A DNA stretch of 64,000 bases from Candidatus Binatia bacterium. GTDB lineage: Bacteria; Desulfobacterota; Binatia; Bin18. Shown one piece after another: positions 1 to 8,394 of the stretch (the stretch's first letter is position 1; the number at the start of each line of letters is the position of its first letter). The DNA lies in the NCBI GenBank assembly GCA_951812575.1, contig OX638322.1, forward strand, positions 310,001 to 374,000, in the 5' to 3' direction. The notes under the pieces are model-generated. The model worked only from the letters and a program-made list of their open reading frames with translations, was not told the DNA's origin and searched no databases. The position numbers were made by a program, and so were the translations under genes.

Positions 1-386
1 CGCAGGCGCTCTCGCGGTTTATAGGAGCCCTTGTGGTCAAGATAGTCGGCCTGCTCGGCCGTCAGGGCAGTCTCGGGGTTCAGGTTGCGAACGTACAGGG
101 CGCGCTGGATATCGTGTTTGAGCCCCGGCCCGGCAAAGGAGATGGCGTGGATGCGGCCCCGCCGGCCACCGATCAGTTGGGAGCCGATGCCCGACCCCGG
201 CACGCCGTTCACAATCAGTTGCTTGCTCTCGGCATCGAACCACATGGTGGTCTTGAGGGCTTCCAGTTCGTCCTTGGTCAGCCAATCCTTGGCCCGCTCC
301 CAAATCCAGGGCGGCTCGGTCACATGGGCATCGCAGTCAAAGGTCGGGAAGTCTTTGGTCATGGGAGCGAATTTTTGAACCGGCAT
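1..386 (-). CDS. Amidohydrolase-2 family protein, N-terminal part (runs off the window)
   Basis: About 128 N-terminal residues are visible; the C-terminal part lies beyond base 1. The start ATG at 386 follows a good ribosome site (AAAGGA, about 9 bases upstream). The opening D17-x-D19-x-H21-x-x-E24-P is the metal-binding signature at the first strand of amidohydrolase-2 (metal-dependent TIM-barrel) enzymes, also seen in the two complete paralogues at 15251 and 34300. Such proteins hydrolyse or decarboxylate small cyclic or aromatic acids; the substrate cannot be read from sequence. It is co-directional with the alpha/beta hydrolase-like gene ending 23 bases upstream, so the two may be co-transcribed. 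Confidence 0.8.
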   Translation of the reverse strand, partial: MPVQKFAPMTKDFPTFDCDAHVTEPPWIWERAKDWLTKDELEALKTTMWFDAESKQLIVNGVPGSGIGSQLIGGRRGRIHAISFAGPGLKHDIQRALYVRNLNPETALTAEQADYLDHKGSYKPRERL

Positions 387-409
387 GTCCGAGTCCTTTC
401 CGCAAAGCG

Positions 410-1228
410 TCACACCGCCAGCCTGGACACAAAACTTGTGATAAAGGCGTTCACCTGGTCCGGGACTTCGAGCTGGAGGAAGTGGCCCGCACCAATGGCC
501 TGGGCAAATTCGACCCGCTTGAAACAGGTTTTCAGATGCTTCAGGTCGGCGGCCTGAGGAAAAGCGTCCGCCATCCAGGGGCCGACCATGACCAGCGTCG
601 GCTGCAGCATGGCGGCGGCTGGCGTAGCGGAGTCAGAAGCCATCAGGCTGATCTCTTTGACGCGCACGTCTACGGGCGTACGACATGCCTCACCGACCGC
701 CGTCTCGACCATCGCCCGGTCAGCCTGGGGACCGAAAAAGCTGGTATACAGCTCTCGAAAATAGGGCTCGCCGTTCGGAGCCGTCAGTTTCTCTACCATC
801 TCGGCGTAAAACCGCTCGGTCCCGGTTGTAGGGTTATCGAGATCGGCTTCGGGCATCACCGCCGAGTCAACCAGGATGAAGGCGCGCACCAGGTCCGGGT
901 AGTCATGGCTGAAGGCGACACCCGCCGGGCCGCCGCCGGCGTGCGCAATCGCCACGGCTTTACTGAAGCCTTCGTGGCGGGCCAGGGCCGCGATGTCGGC
1001 GGCGTGCTGCTGGGGCGTATGGCCGGACCCTGGGGTGGTCGATTTGCCCATGCCGCGCCGGTCCATGCGGAGAATACGGTGGGAGTCCTGGAAGTAGGTC
1101 GCCTGCTCCTCCCAGTGGTTCAGATTCGAGCACCAACCGTGAATGAAGATCAGGTCGGGGTTGCCCCTATCCTTGCCCTCGACTTTATAGTGCAGCTCGG
1201 CTCCGTCTTCGGTTCTGAATGTCGGCAT
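410..1228 (-). CDS. Alpha/beta hydrolase fold protein lacking the nucleophile serine
   Basis: 272 residues of the MhpC-like alpha/beta hydrolase fold. The oxyanion-hole HGW is at residues 30-32 and the DRRGMGKS loop at 56-63. A terminal-strand histidine (H249 in GAGHF) and a candidate acid (D221) are present. The nucleophile elbow, normally G-x-S-x-G, reads A-H-A-G-G (residues 95-99), so the catalytic serine is alanine. The codon was checked on the minus strand and is GCC. The start has a strong AAGGAGG site. Either the protein is catalytically dead or binding-only, or it uses a different mechanism. Expression with the neighbouring amidohydrolase is likely (same strand, 23-base gap). Confidence 0.85.
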   Translation of the reverse strand: MPTFRTEDGAELHYKVEGKDRGNPDLIFIHGWCSNLNHWEEQATYFQDSHRILRMDRRGMGKSTTPGSGHTPQQHAADIAALARHEGFSKAVAIAHAGGGPAGVAFSHDYPDLVRAFILVDSAVMPEADLDNPTTGTERFYAEMVEKLTAPNGEPYFRELYTSFFGPQADRAMVETAVGEACRTPVDVRVKEISLMASDSATPAAAMLQPTLVMVGPWMADAFPQAADLKHLKTCFKRVEFAQAIGAGHFLQLEVPDQVNAFITSFVSRLAV

Positions 1229-1423
1229 TATTTCCTCCTTGTGAGAATTCTCTCATATCATATTGAGACCTCTTGACCACTCGCCCGCTGGGCTCTGCGT
1301 GCGGTCTTTCTGACGGCCCGGCCTCCCTTCAACAGTTGACATGCCATAGGCGCTTACCATACTAACCGCACGCATGACCCGGGAGAGCGATGGGTATGAT
1401 TGCCTGTGAACGGGGGAGACAGC

Positions 1424-2995
1424 ATGACGACGAAGATGACGAAACGCCAATTCCTGCAATCCGTCGGAGCCGCGGCCGGAGTGGCCGCGGTGTATCGAAG
1501 CATGAATGCCCTGGGCCTTGTAGGAGCAAGCACGGCCCAGGCAGCCACACTCGATTTGTCGCCCGGCTCGGGCGGTGGGAAGAGCGTTGTCATCCTGGGG
1601 GCCGGTATCTCCGGCCTCGTGGCCGCTTATGAGTTGTCAAAAGCAGGCTATGACTGCACGATTTTAGAGGCTACCAATCGGGCCGGCGGGCGCAACGTGA
1701 CGGCCCGTGGCGGCGATATCATCAGAGAGGAAGACAGTCGGCAATGGGTAGGCTTTGACCCCGAGGAGCATTTGTACGCGAATCTCGGGCCGGCCCGCCT
1801 CCCCCACCACCACACAACTATACTCGGCTACTGTAAAGAATTTGGCGTTGATCTCGAAGTCTTTACCAACGACAACCGGGCGGCCTTTTTCCACAATCTG
1901 GAAGGCTTCGATGGCAAACCCGTAGTGGCGCGACAAGTGATGACGGATACGCGCGGGTATCTCGCCGAACTTCTGGCCAAGGCGGTAAACCGCAATGCCC
2001 TGGACGATGTGCTGACGGGTGAGGATAAGGAGCGCCTGCTTGACCTGCTCAGGAGCTATGGCGACTTGGATGTCGCAGACGATCTCTATACAGGCTCAGA
2101 TCGTGGTGGGTATCAGGGGGAGCAGGTCCATGCCGGTCTTGCGCCTGGGGAGGTGAACGACCCGCTCGATTTCAGCCAACTGCTCAGCTCGGACTTCTGG
2201 GAATATAAACTCCACTTCAGCCAATTCCTCGACCAAAACCCCACCTTATTACAGCCTGTCGGCGGGATGGACGCCATTGTTGATACCTTTGAGGAGCGGC
2301 TGGAGCATCTGATCCGGTATCGGAGCATCGTAAAGGAGATTCGGAAGACCGCCGACGGCGTTCGTATTGTGTATCGACGTCGACGGCGGCGTGACCTGAG
2401 AATCCTGGACGCGGACTTTGCTATCTGCACTATTCCTGCACCCGTCCTGAAGGATATTCCCAACGACTTCTCAGCCGATACACAAGCCGCGATTGAGTCG
2501 ATAGAGTTCAGCAATGCAGTCAAAATCGGTTTCCAGGCCCGTCGGCGTTTCTGGGAGGAAGATCACGGTATCTATGGCGGCATATCCTGGACCGACCAGG
2601 ATATTACGCAGATCTGGTATCCGCCCTACGGCTATCAGCGGGCCAAGGGGATCATCATGGGGGCCTATATCTGGGATGACGAGCCCGGCCTGCGCTACGC
2701 GGCCATGAGCCCGGCCGAGCGTTTACAGGCCGCCATCGCCGAAGGCGAGTTCCTCCATCCCGGCTACGAGGCAGAAATAGAAGCGGGGGTCAGCCGGGCC
2801 TGGGCCAAGGTGCGCTTCCAGCGGGGCGGCTGGCCCACCAGCTATCAGGCACCCGCGCGTCTGCGCGAGCCCGATGGGGCGATTTATTTTGCTGGCGATC
2901 AGTTGAGCGCCCTGCCCGGCTGGCAGGAGGGGGCCGCTTTGGCCGCTCATGCGGCGGTGCGGGCCATCAACGAACGGGTGACGGCCACGGCCTGA
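1424..2995 (+). CDS. Flavin monoamine oxidase family protein with export signal
   Basis: 523 residues from ATG 1424, chosen because GGGGGAG lies just upstream; an in-frame ATG at 1400 lacks such a site. The N-terminus carries a Tat-like leader (K-R-x-F-L then a hydrophobic, Ala/Gly-rich stretch ending near A-Q-A), but with KR rather than RR, so Tat use is uncertain. An FAD-binding Rossmann motif (GAGISG) follows, then the E-A-x-x-R-A-G-G-R motif typical of amine oxidases (PF01593). The C-terminal flavin-contact stretch (YFAGDQLS...PGWQEGA) is also present. It likely oxidises an amine in the periplasm. Transcribed divergently from the alpha/beta hydrolase-like gene, with a 195-base gap. Confidence 0.88.
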   Translation: MTTKMTKRQFLQSVGAAAGVAAVYRSMNALGLVGASTAQAATLDLSPGSGGGKSVVILGAGISGLVAAYELSKAGYDCTILEATNRAGGRNVTARGGDIIREEDSRQWVGFDPEEHLYANLGPARLPHHHTTILGYCKEFGVDLEVFTNDNRAAFFHNLEGFDGKPVVARQVMTDTRGYLAELLAKAVNRNALDDVLTGEDKERLLDLLRSYGDLDVADDLYTGSDRGGYQGEQVHAGLAPGEVNDPLDFSQLLSSDFWEYKLHFSQFLDQNPTLLQPVGGMDAIVDTFEERLEHLIRYRSIVKEIRKTADGVRIVYRRRRRRDLRILDADFAICTIPAPVLKDIPNDFSADTQAAIESIEFSNAVKIGFQARRRFWEEDHGIYGGISWTDQDITQIWYPPYGYQRAKGIIMGAYIWDDEPGLRYAAMSPAERLQAAIAEGEFLHPGYEAEIEAGVSRAWAKVRFQRGGWPTSYQAPARLREPDGAIYFAGDQLSALPGWQEGAALAAHAAVRAINERVTATA

Positions 2996-3074
2996 AAGAG
3001 CGGCCGAATGCGAGAAGTGGCCGCCTCCTGGATACTGGTCTCAACGACCGGTTCGGGCACCGGTAGGGGCGTTC

Positions 3075-4409
3075 CTACACGGCGAGCGCGGCGCGGTCCG
3101 AGACGGGTTCGGGAGCGCTGCCGTTGAGCGGCTTCAGGCCCGGCGCACAATGAAAGGGATCGATCAGACCAAGACTTTTGCCATGTTCCCGCATGGCCGG
3201 GATGATGTCGCGGTCGATGAGTTCGAGGCAACGCAGACGATCCTTGTGCGGCACCGGTCCTTCCAACCAGAAACTGAAGATGCCCGGACGGAGCACGTCT
3301 AGCAGTTGCTTGAGCCTGGGCAGCACGTTGTCCGGGGTCCCGGCGATCATGCCCAGGTCCTTCAGCACCGCGGGATAGGCGTCATAGATCTGACGCTTCA
3401 CACCCTCGACCTCTGCCTCGGTCCGCTCCTGGCCGGTCCCGTACAGCGGCTTGGTGAGATCGCCACCAAACCAGGCCTGCGCCAGCCGCCGTTGGGCGAC
3501 CTTTGAGTTATAGCCCGACGGAAACGCCCACTCCGGTTTGGCCGCATGGGCAAACGAGCCCCCGAACAGGAGGCGTTTGCCCAGTTCCTCGGCCCGCTCT
3601 TGGGTGTCGGCTACCATCACCGGCTGCATATAGCCGAAGTTCTCAGGCCCGGCCTGGTAGCCCTCACGCGCCGCCGCCTCGGCGTACAAATCCCAGAGTT
3701 CAAGCGTGGGCTCGACTCGGGTTGCCAGCGCGATGTACGGGTAGCGCTGCCTGGCGCACCAGTGGGCGGTGTCCGGGCTGATCAGACCCGGAATCCAGAA
3801 GGGCGGGTGGGGCTCTTGCAGCGGCAGGACCCAGGGGTTCACGTGGCGATAGTGGAAGTGCTTACCCTCGTAACGAAAGGGACCGGGTTTGGTCCAGGCC
3901 TGGATGACGACATCAATACCTTCTTCAAACAGCTCACGGTTAAGGGCCGGGTTGGTATTGTTCGACAGTTGCTCGCTGCCGGCGCCGCGCACCCAGCCCG
4001 GCACGAGTCGCCCGCCCGAGATCAGGTCGATCATGGCCAGCTCTTCGGACAGGCGGAGCGGATTGGCCGTAGTGGCGACCGGATTGCCGAGCAGGACGAT
4101 CTTCACCCGCTGTGTAGCTCGCGCCAGCACGGCCGCTTCAACATCCATCACCGAGCCAAGGCACATCGGCGTGGCGTGGTGTTCGTTGAGCATCACCCCA
4201 TCAAAATTCAGCAGCTCGGCGTCGGTATACACTCTTTCGTCGATATATTGGTTCAGCAGTTTCGCGCAGTGGGCACGGTCGAGGTAGGTATTCGGGGTGC
4301 CCCAGAAACTGCGTTCTCTCACAATCTCGGTTTCGAGCTCGCGGTAGCGTTCCGGGTCTTCTTCTGGCGTGTAGTGATAGGCGCGTTCGCTAAACCACAT
4401 GAAGAACAT
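3075..4409 (-). CDS. LLM class flavin-dependent oxidoreductase
   Basis: 444 residues, start ATG 4409 with GGAGGAG seven bases upstream. It has the luciferase-like TIM barrel: an early NEHH segment, the strand 'KIVLLGNPVAT', and 'DLISGGRLVPGWVRGAG', the phosphate/flavin-binding loop of bacterial luciferase-like monooxygenases (PF00296). The family uses reduced FMN or F420 to oxidise or reduce small organics. It is longer than the F420-type paralogues at 7153 and 35967 and belongs to the long subgroup often found in soil catabolic loci. Its 3' end converges with the amine oxidase gene across 80 bases. The substrate is not inferable. Confidence 0.88.
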   Translation of the reverse strand: MFFMWFSERAYHYTPEEDPERYRELETEIVRERSFWGTPNTYLDRAHCAKLLNQYIDERVYTDAELLNFDGVMLNEHHATPMCLGSVMDVEAAVLARATQRVKIVLLGNPVATTANPLRLSEELAMIDLISGGRLVPGWVRGAGSEQLSNNTNPALNRELFEEGIDVVIQAWTKPGPFRYEGKHFHYRHVNPWVLPLQEPHPPFWIPGLISPDTAHWCARQRYPYIALATRVEPTLELWDLYAEAAAREGYQAGPENFGYMQPVMVADTQERAEELGKRLLFGGSFAHAAKPEWAFPSGYNSKVAQRRLAQAWFGGDLTKPLYGTGQERTEAEVEGVKRQIYDAYPAVLKDLGMIAGTPDNVLPRLKQLLDVLRPGIFSFWLEGPVPHKDRLRCLELIDRDIIPAMREHGKSLGLIDPFHCAPGLKPLNGSAPEPVSDRAALAV

Positions 4410-4621
4410 AAGCCTGCTCCTCCGAACAGGAATTTTTTTAGGGCGGTCGCTCCGTATGACCTACACCCAGCATCGTACATTGACAAGCGTCAGAACGGGT
4501 CCGGTTCTATGCGAATACACAATTGACCATTTGCGTGCTTGACGCTAGATAGTCCGCATTATCAAGAAGATTGCCGGATAGTCGGGCTGTCAGAATCACA
4601 AAAAATTACAACGGAGGTCCT

Positions 4622-5035
4622 ATGACTCAGGATGAAATCGTTGAGCGCAACGTTCACAAAGTGCGCTTATTCATCGACGCCTGGCGGGCGGTTGACCCGG
4701 ACGTGGCCATGGCCTGTCTGTCAGACGATATTGTTTATATCAACCAACCGATCGAACCGGTGGTCGGCCAGCAGGATGTCCGCAAGATTGTCGCCGGCAT
4801 CATGAAGCTCTCGCACCGGGTGCACTGGGAGCTGCGCAACTGCTTTGGGTACGGCAACACGGTCGTCACCGAACGGCTCGACTGCTGGGACTTCGATGGC
4901 AAGGGCTGGGGACTCAAGCTGCCCTGCATCGGCATGTTCGATGTCAATACCGCCGGCAAGATCTGCAGCTGGCGGGATTATTTCGATAACCGGATGTGGT
5001 TCGAGAACGGCGGACCGACCCTGCATCTCGACTGA
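4622..5035 (+). CDS. Limonene-1,2-epoxide hydrolase-like protein, copy 1
   Basis: 137 residues of the NTF2-like cone fold. The start at ATG 4622 is chosen because GGAGGT lies 4 bases upstream. Residues matching the limonene epoxide hydrolase active site are visible: Y-x-N in IVYINQP, R-x-D in TERLDCWD, and the aspartate in WRDYFDN. In the family these activate water for epoxide opening by the Asp-Arg-Asp triad with Tyr/Asn support. A second, clearly homologous gene follows after 33 bases (5069), which indicates tandem duplication. The conserved triad suggests a real epoxide or related hydrolase, but the substrate is unknown. Confidence 0.85.
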   Translation: MTQDEIVERNVHKVRLFIDAWRAVDPDVAMACLSDDIVYINQPIEPVVGQQDVRKIVAGIMKLSHRVHWELRNCFGYGNTVVTERLDCWDFDGKGWGLKLPCIGMFDVNTAGKICSWRDYFDNRMWFENGGPTLHLD

Positions 5036-5068
5036 CCGCCCGCGCACGATCCCGGAAAGGAAATGCTT

Positions 5069-5488
5069 ATGAGCACCGATACGAATTGGAAAATCGCCCG
5101 CAACGAAGCGGTGGTCCGCGCCTTTCTCAAGGGCTGGGACGATCTCGATGTCGACGCCTGCATGGCCCAGTGCACCGACGATATGTGCTATCTCAACCAG
5201 CCGCTGGAGGCGATTCGCGGCAAGGCCAATGTGCGTAAGATGATCGCCTCGATCTTCGCCCCGGCCAAACGCGCCGAGTTCAAGCTGCTCAACGTCTTCG
5301 GCTCCGGCGACCGGGTCATTACCGAGCGCGTCGATCAGTGGGACTGGGACGGCAGCGGCACCTGGCAGCTCCAGCTTCCGGTGTGCGGCATGTTTGAGCT
5401 GACCGAGGACGGTAAGATTGACGAATGGCGCGAGTATTACGACAACGAACACTGGAGCAAGAACGGCGGCCCGAGCCTGGTGCTCTAG
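5069..5488 (+). CDS. Limonene-1,2-epoxide hydrolase-like protein, copy 2
   Basis: 139 residues from ATG 5069 (GGAAAGGAAA upstream; an ATG at 5063 is also in frame). Homologous along its length to the preceding gene, keeping Y-x-N (CYLNQP), R-x-D (TERVDQWD) and the terminal aspartate (WREYYDN), so all presumed catalytic residues persist. The two proteins have diverged substantially, suggesting an old duplication or a heteromeric pair; the family forms dimers. The stop codon TAG is itself part of the TA next to a solo IS end (5488-5503), so the insertion sits exactly at the gene's end and spares it. Confidence 0.85.
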   Translation: MSTDTNWKIARNEAVVRAFLKGWDDLDVDACMAQCTDDMCYLNQPLEAIRGKANVRKMIASIFAPAKRAEFKLLNVFGSGDRVITERVDQWDWDGSGTWQLQLPVCGMFELTEDGKIDEWREYYDNEHWSKNGGPSLVL

Positions 5489-5503
5489 GGTCAGGACTCA
5501 TAA
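5488..5503. repeat. Solo terminal repeat of the IS at 23998-24833
   Basis: GGGTCAGGACTCATAA, preceded by TA. It matches each end of the IS5-family element at 23998-24833 at 15 of 16 positions (left GGGTCGGGACTCATAA; right end, reverse complement, GGCTCAGGACTCATAA). No transposase or second end follows. It marks the left border of the truncated SIR2-like gene, so it is read as the scar of an insertion followed by deletion. Confidence 0.75.
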
Positions 5504-6043
5504 GTCGTCCACCTGCGGCACTCCCCGCAGCTTGTCATGATCGACATCGTGCGCTTCCAGTGGGACCGCATCTACACGACCAACTACGACAACGCTATCG
5601 AACGCGCGCTTACCCAAGCCAATCGTCCCTTCAAAAGCTTCAACAATTTGGAACACAGGGATGGACTTCCCAGCAAAAGAACGGAGATTATTCACCTTCA
5701 TGGATGCGCAGAGAAATGGAACAATACGAACTTTACGAGAAGCTGCATTCTCAGCGGCGATTCGTACTTCAATCTAGACGGAATAAAGCACTGGCTGGAG
5801 GAGTTCCGTCACGACATTGAGCGGGCGAGCATTGTTTTATTTGTGGGATTCTCAACCCATGATTTTCACCTGAATGAGGTACGCGGGAGCGGGCTTGACA
5901 AAGAACAGTCCAAGGAAGCGAACGCAAAGTTACAGGAGCTTGTGACGCAGGCAGAAAAGCGGATCAGAGACTTGGAACCGGGATACCAAGCTCGGCGGGG
6001 GCAGCAAGTAATGCTGGAATTCTCTAAATTCGAAAGGAACTGA
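5504..6043 (+). pseudogene. SIR2-like domain protein, N-terminally truncated remnant
   Basis: The open frame runs directly from the IS end with no stop, and an internal ATG at 5537 gives 168 residues. It contains hallmarks of the SIR2_2 type NAD-binding domain: DRIYTTNYDNAIERAL, a short strand IIHLHG about 40 residues on, and LFVGFSTHDFHL. The N-terminal nucleotide loop (G-A-G-x-S) is missing, lost beyond the IS scar. After the SIR2 part the sequence changes to a charged, helix-forming tail (EQSKEANAKLQELV...), which may be another junction. Full-length SIR2-like proteins of this type act in anti-phage NAD depletion; this copy is probably non-functional. Confidence 0.7.
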
Positions 6044-6350
6044 TGAACCGCAAAAGGAGATGAAGAAGGCTGATCTGACATATCTCATGATCGCACACCC
6101 CCTTTCAGCTCATCTGAGGTGAGGATAGGCACGGAAAATAGCGAGGCCACGGCCAGCAGGTCCTCATGTCCGGGACTACGCGCGCTCCAATACGTACGGT
6201 GGAGCCCCGGGAAGCGCTCAGTGGCTTGTCCTGAGCGCGCGGCGGTTCGATTCAGAGTACTTGGCGTGTTCCCTGACCCTAGAGCACATTCCGATGTTGT
6301 GTAGCCGCTCGTCATTCCGGCTTTCATAACACCGAAGCGCTCGACTCCAT
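6044..6350. other. Intergenic stretch without a supported gene
   Basis: 306 bases between the SIR2-like remnant and the antitoxin gene. No frame shows family-like protein sequence or a ribosome site. It contains a GCTCAGTGGCTTGTCCTGAGC palindrome-like stretch near 6218-6238. I see nothing else in it. Confidence 0.5.
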
Positions 6351-6668
6351 TCAGGCAACCACTTGCAAGCCCTTTTTGGCAACGAGCGTCAACAGCTTCA
6401 GCGATGCACCCCGCGGATGCTTTTGGCCACGTTCCCACTGGCTCACTAAGCCAGTGGTGACGTTCAGATAGCGCGCAAAAACCGCCTGACTAGCCTTCTC
6501 GCGTAACCGGATTTGTCGAATTTGGTCCGGCGTCAGTTGCTCGACCGGCGTCAGACACATCTCGTCGAATACCTTCAGCGTCTGCTTGTCCATCGCGCCA
6601 GACTCGTGAAGACCGAGGGCGGTTTCATGCACGGCCGCCAGGGCTTCGCTCCGATATTGTTTACTCAT
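6351..6668 (-). CDS. HigA/NadS-type HTH antitoxin
   Basis: 105 residues ending in a Cro/C1-type helix-turn-helix: LTPDQIRQIRLREKASQAVF, then NVTTGLVSQWERG. The arrangement (short N-terminal neutralising helix region, then HTH) is that of the transcriptional antitoxins paired with RelE/HigB-like toxins. The ATG (6668) lies inside the end of the toxin gene, which stops at 6661, so the pair is translationally coupled in toxin-first (higBA) order. The antitoxin probably binds the palindrome at 7058-7080. No defect is visible. Confidence 0.85.
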   Translation of the reverse strand: MSKQYRSEALAAVHETALGLHESGAMDKQTLKVFDEMCLTPVEQLTPDQIRQIRLREKASQAVFARYLNVTTGLVSQWERGQKHPRGASLKLLTLVAKKGLQVVA

Positions 6669-7056
6669 GACACCTGACCTCCATAATCGTTCCGTTCCTC
6701 ATCGCAGCCGCCAAGGCTTTGTTGTCCAAGACGAACATTTCATCTGCCAGCTTTCGAAATGCTATCAACTCGTCCTTGCGAATATCATCCCGGTCGCTCT
6801 TGGCGAAACCGTAGACAAAGAACATCTTCTCGCCTCGCCTGAAGAGTACGATACTCCGAAAGCCGCCCGACTTGCCCTGGCCCTTCCAGGCTAAGCGCTG
6901 CTTGATAACGCCGCCACCCAGGTCGGCGTCGATCAGTCCTTTTGCGGCCCGACGGGCAGCCTCGCAAATTGCTTTCTCGATTATTCGTTCTCGTTTGGCA
7001 AAGCGGGCGAATGCCTTGGTCTTAAAAACGCGCGTCCAATTCCCGCGTCTCCATAT
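6661..7056 (-). CDS. RelE/HigB-family toxin, start codon unresolved
   Basis: A continuous frame encodes a protein with the pattern of the RelE/ParE-superfamily toxins paired with NadS antitoxins: VFKTKAFARFAKRE, then GLIDADLGGGVIKQRLA, then FRSIVLFRRGEKMFFVYGF and a helical tail. The family is an mRNA interferase of about 110-125 residues. No ATG, GTG or TTG is in frame between the upstream stop (7063-7065) and the conserved VFKTK; only ATA at 7054-7056 is available. The nearest ATG (7052-7054) is out of frame, so either a non-canonical start is used or a small indel has silenced the toxin while the antitoxin remained intact. Confidence 0.65.
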   Translation of the reverse strand: MWRRGNWTRVFKTKAFARFAKRERIIEKAICEAARRAAKGLIDADLGGGVIKQRLAWKGQGKSGGFRSIVLFRRGEKMFFVYGFAKSDRDDIRKDELIAFRKLADEMFVLDNKALAAAMRNGTIMEVRCHE

Positions 7057-7057
7057 A

Positions 7058-7080
7058 TAATACTAAGTGCTATAGTATTA
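7058..7080. promoter_or_regulatory. Palindromic operator upstream of the HigBA-type pair
   Basis: A perfect 8-base inverted repeat, TAATACTA-(7)-TAGTATTA, lies immediately upstream of the toxin frame and overlaps AT-rich promoter-like sequence. Position and symmetry fit an autoregulatory site bound by the HTH antitoxin. This is inferred from position only. Confidence 0.55.
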
Positions 7081-7152
7081 AAGAATCGGTCCGTCAATCC
7101 AGGATCGGTATTAAAGGCTCGCACCTCGACAATATCGACCGCTGCGTAAGTC

Positions 7153-8136
7153 CTAGACCTTCGGCAGAATGTCGTGCACGAGCTGCCGCATATCCCCGAT
7201 GGTCTTCGCGGTTGGCGTCCCACTGAACGGCGGCCACAGGAGGGGCATGGTCAGCCCGGCATCCCGATACCGCTGGAGATTGTCCGTGATCTGCTCGGCT
7301 GTGCCGACCAGTGTTGGCGTCAGCTTGCCCCGCGGCGTCTGATCCGTTTTATCGCGGGTGATCTCAAATGGCAGCATGCTCGAAATTTCGATGTCGTCGA
7401 TGGTATGTCCGCTGCCGAGCTTCTCCAGCTCGTCCTTGATGGCGGTCCGCCAGGCAGCGATCGCGTCCGGCGTGTCCATGATCCCGATCCACCCCTCAAG
7501 GCCATACTTGGCCACGCGCGCTGCCGCGAGATCGGGCCGGCCTAAGCCGCCGAAAAACATCGGCGGCCGGGGCTTTTGGACTGGCTTCACGCCAAAGCCA
7601 CATTTTGGGAAGTCGGCGAATTCTCCGTGGTACTCGAACAACTCGTTGGTCCAGACCCCCTGCATCACTTCGATCGTTTCTCTGACGTGCGTGTTGCGTT
7701 TCTTATAGATATGAGCGGCGCTTGACGCGGCGAACTCCTCTGGCATCCAGCCCGAGCCGACACCGACGTTCAGCCGCCCACCCGAGAGGTGATCCCAGGT
7801 CGCGAGCTCTGCGGCCAGCACGCCGGGAGCACGATAGGGGGTAACAATGATGCTGACCCCCAACCGCACGCGCTTGGTAATGGCCGCCAGATACGGAATG
7901 AGCGGCATGCCATGCAGGAACTCCGCCCGCGCACTCACTGGCAGCGCCTTTGGAAATTCCGACATGAAGCCAAACGACTTTTCGAGTTCCTGGCGGTCTG
8001 AGGCTTCGGGTACCACGATACGGTCCAGTGACCACACCGAATCGAATGCAAGGTCCTCCGCTTCACGTGCCAGGTCTACGATTTCGCTGACCGTGATCTT
8101 GTCGCGGAGATTCGGCAGATACAGCGCGAGCTTCAT
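7153..8136 (-). CDS. LLM class F420-dependent oxidoreductase
   Basis: 327 residues; ATG 8136 has AAAGGGGA nine bases upstream. It shows the F420-type luciferase-like pattern: an AREAEDLAFDSVWSLDRI start, 'RVRLGVSIIVTPYRAPGVLA' and 'LSGGRLNVGVGSGWMPEEF'. These form the F420-binding face of the TIM barrel (TIGR03619-like). It is similar in design to the paralogue at 35967. A further C-terminal fragment of this superfamily sits 258 bases upstream on the opposite strand (8395). The substrate is unknown. Confidence 0.88.
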   Translation of the reverse strand: MKLALYLPNLRDKITVSEIVDLAREAEDLAFDSVWSLDRIVVPEASDRQELEKSFGFMSEFPKALPVSARAEFLHGMPLIPYLAAITKRVRLGVSIIVTPYRAPGVLAAELATWDHLSGGRLNVGVGSGWMPEEFAASSAAHIYKKRNTHVRETIEVMQGVWTNELFEYHGEFADFPKCGFGVKPVQKPRPPMFFGGLGRPDLAAARVAKYGLEGWIGIMDTPDAIAAWRTAIKDELEKLGSGHTIDDIEISSMLPFEITRDKTDQTPRGKLTPTLVGTAEQITDNLQRYRDAGLTMPLLWPPFSGTPTAKTIGDMRQLVHDILPKV

Positions 8137-8394
8137 AGTAAGGTCCCCTTTGATTGGTCGTATTCTCTACCGGATCTATCTATCGCTCCGCTGGCTCATA
8201 GCGGGAGCGGGTCATTCATGCAATCCCATCCGGAGGACAGGTTGCCCGAGTCCGTTGCCGCGTGCATCTTTCTGCGTCGCTCGATTATTGTCAAGTTATG
8301 GAAGCCTCATTCTCCACGCGAACGTGTATCACTATTGCGAGAACGAGTGACTCTACTTCTTTGGTAAGGTGCAGATGGCCTGACTGACTTTTTC

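Noticed and set aside
482..1276. Long plus-strand open frames opposite the alpha/beta hydrolase-like gene and many other genes (e.g. 3546-4526, 33538-35019, 38967-40187)
   Set aside because: They are antisense shadows of well-supported genes in GC-rich sequence, without family patterns or ribosome sites.
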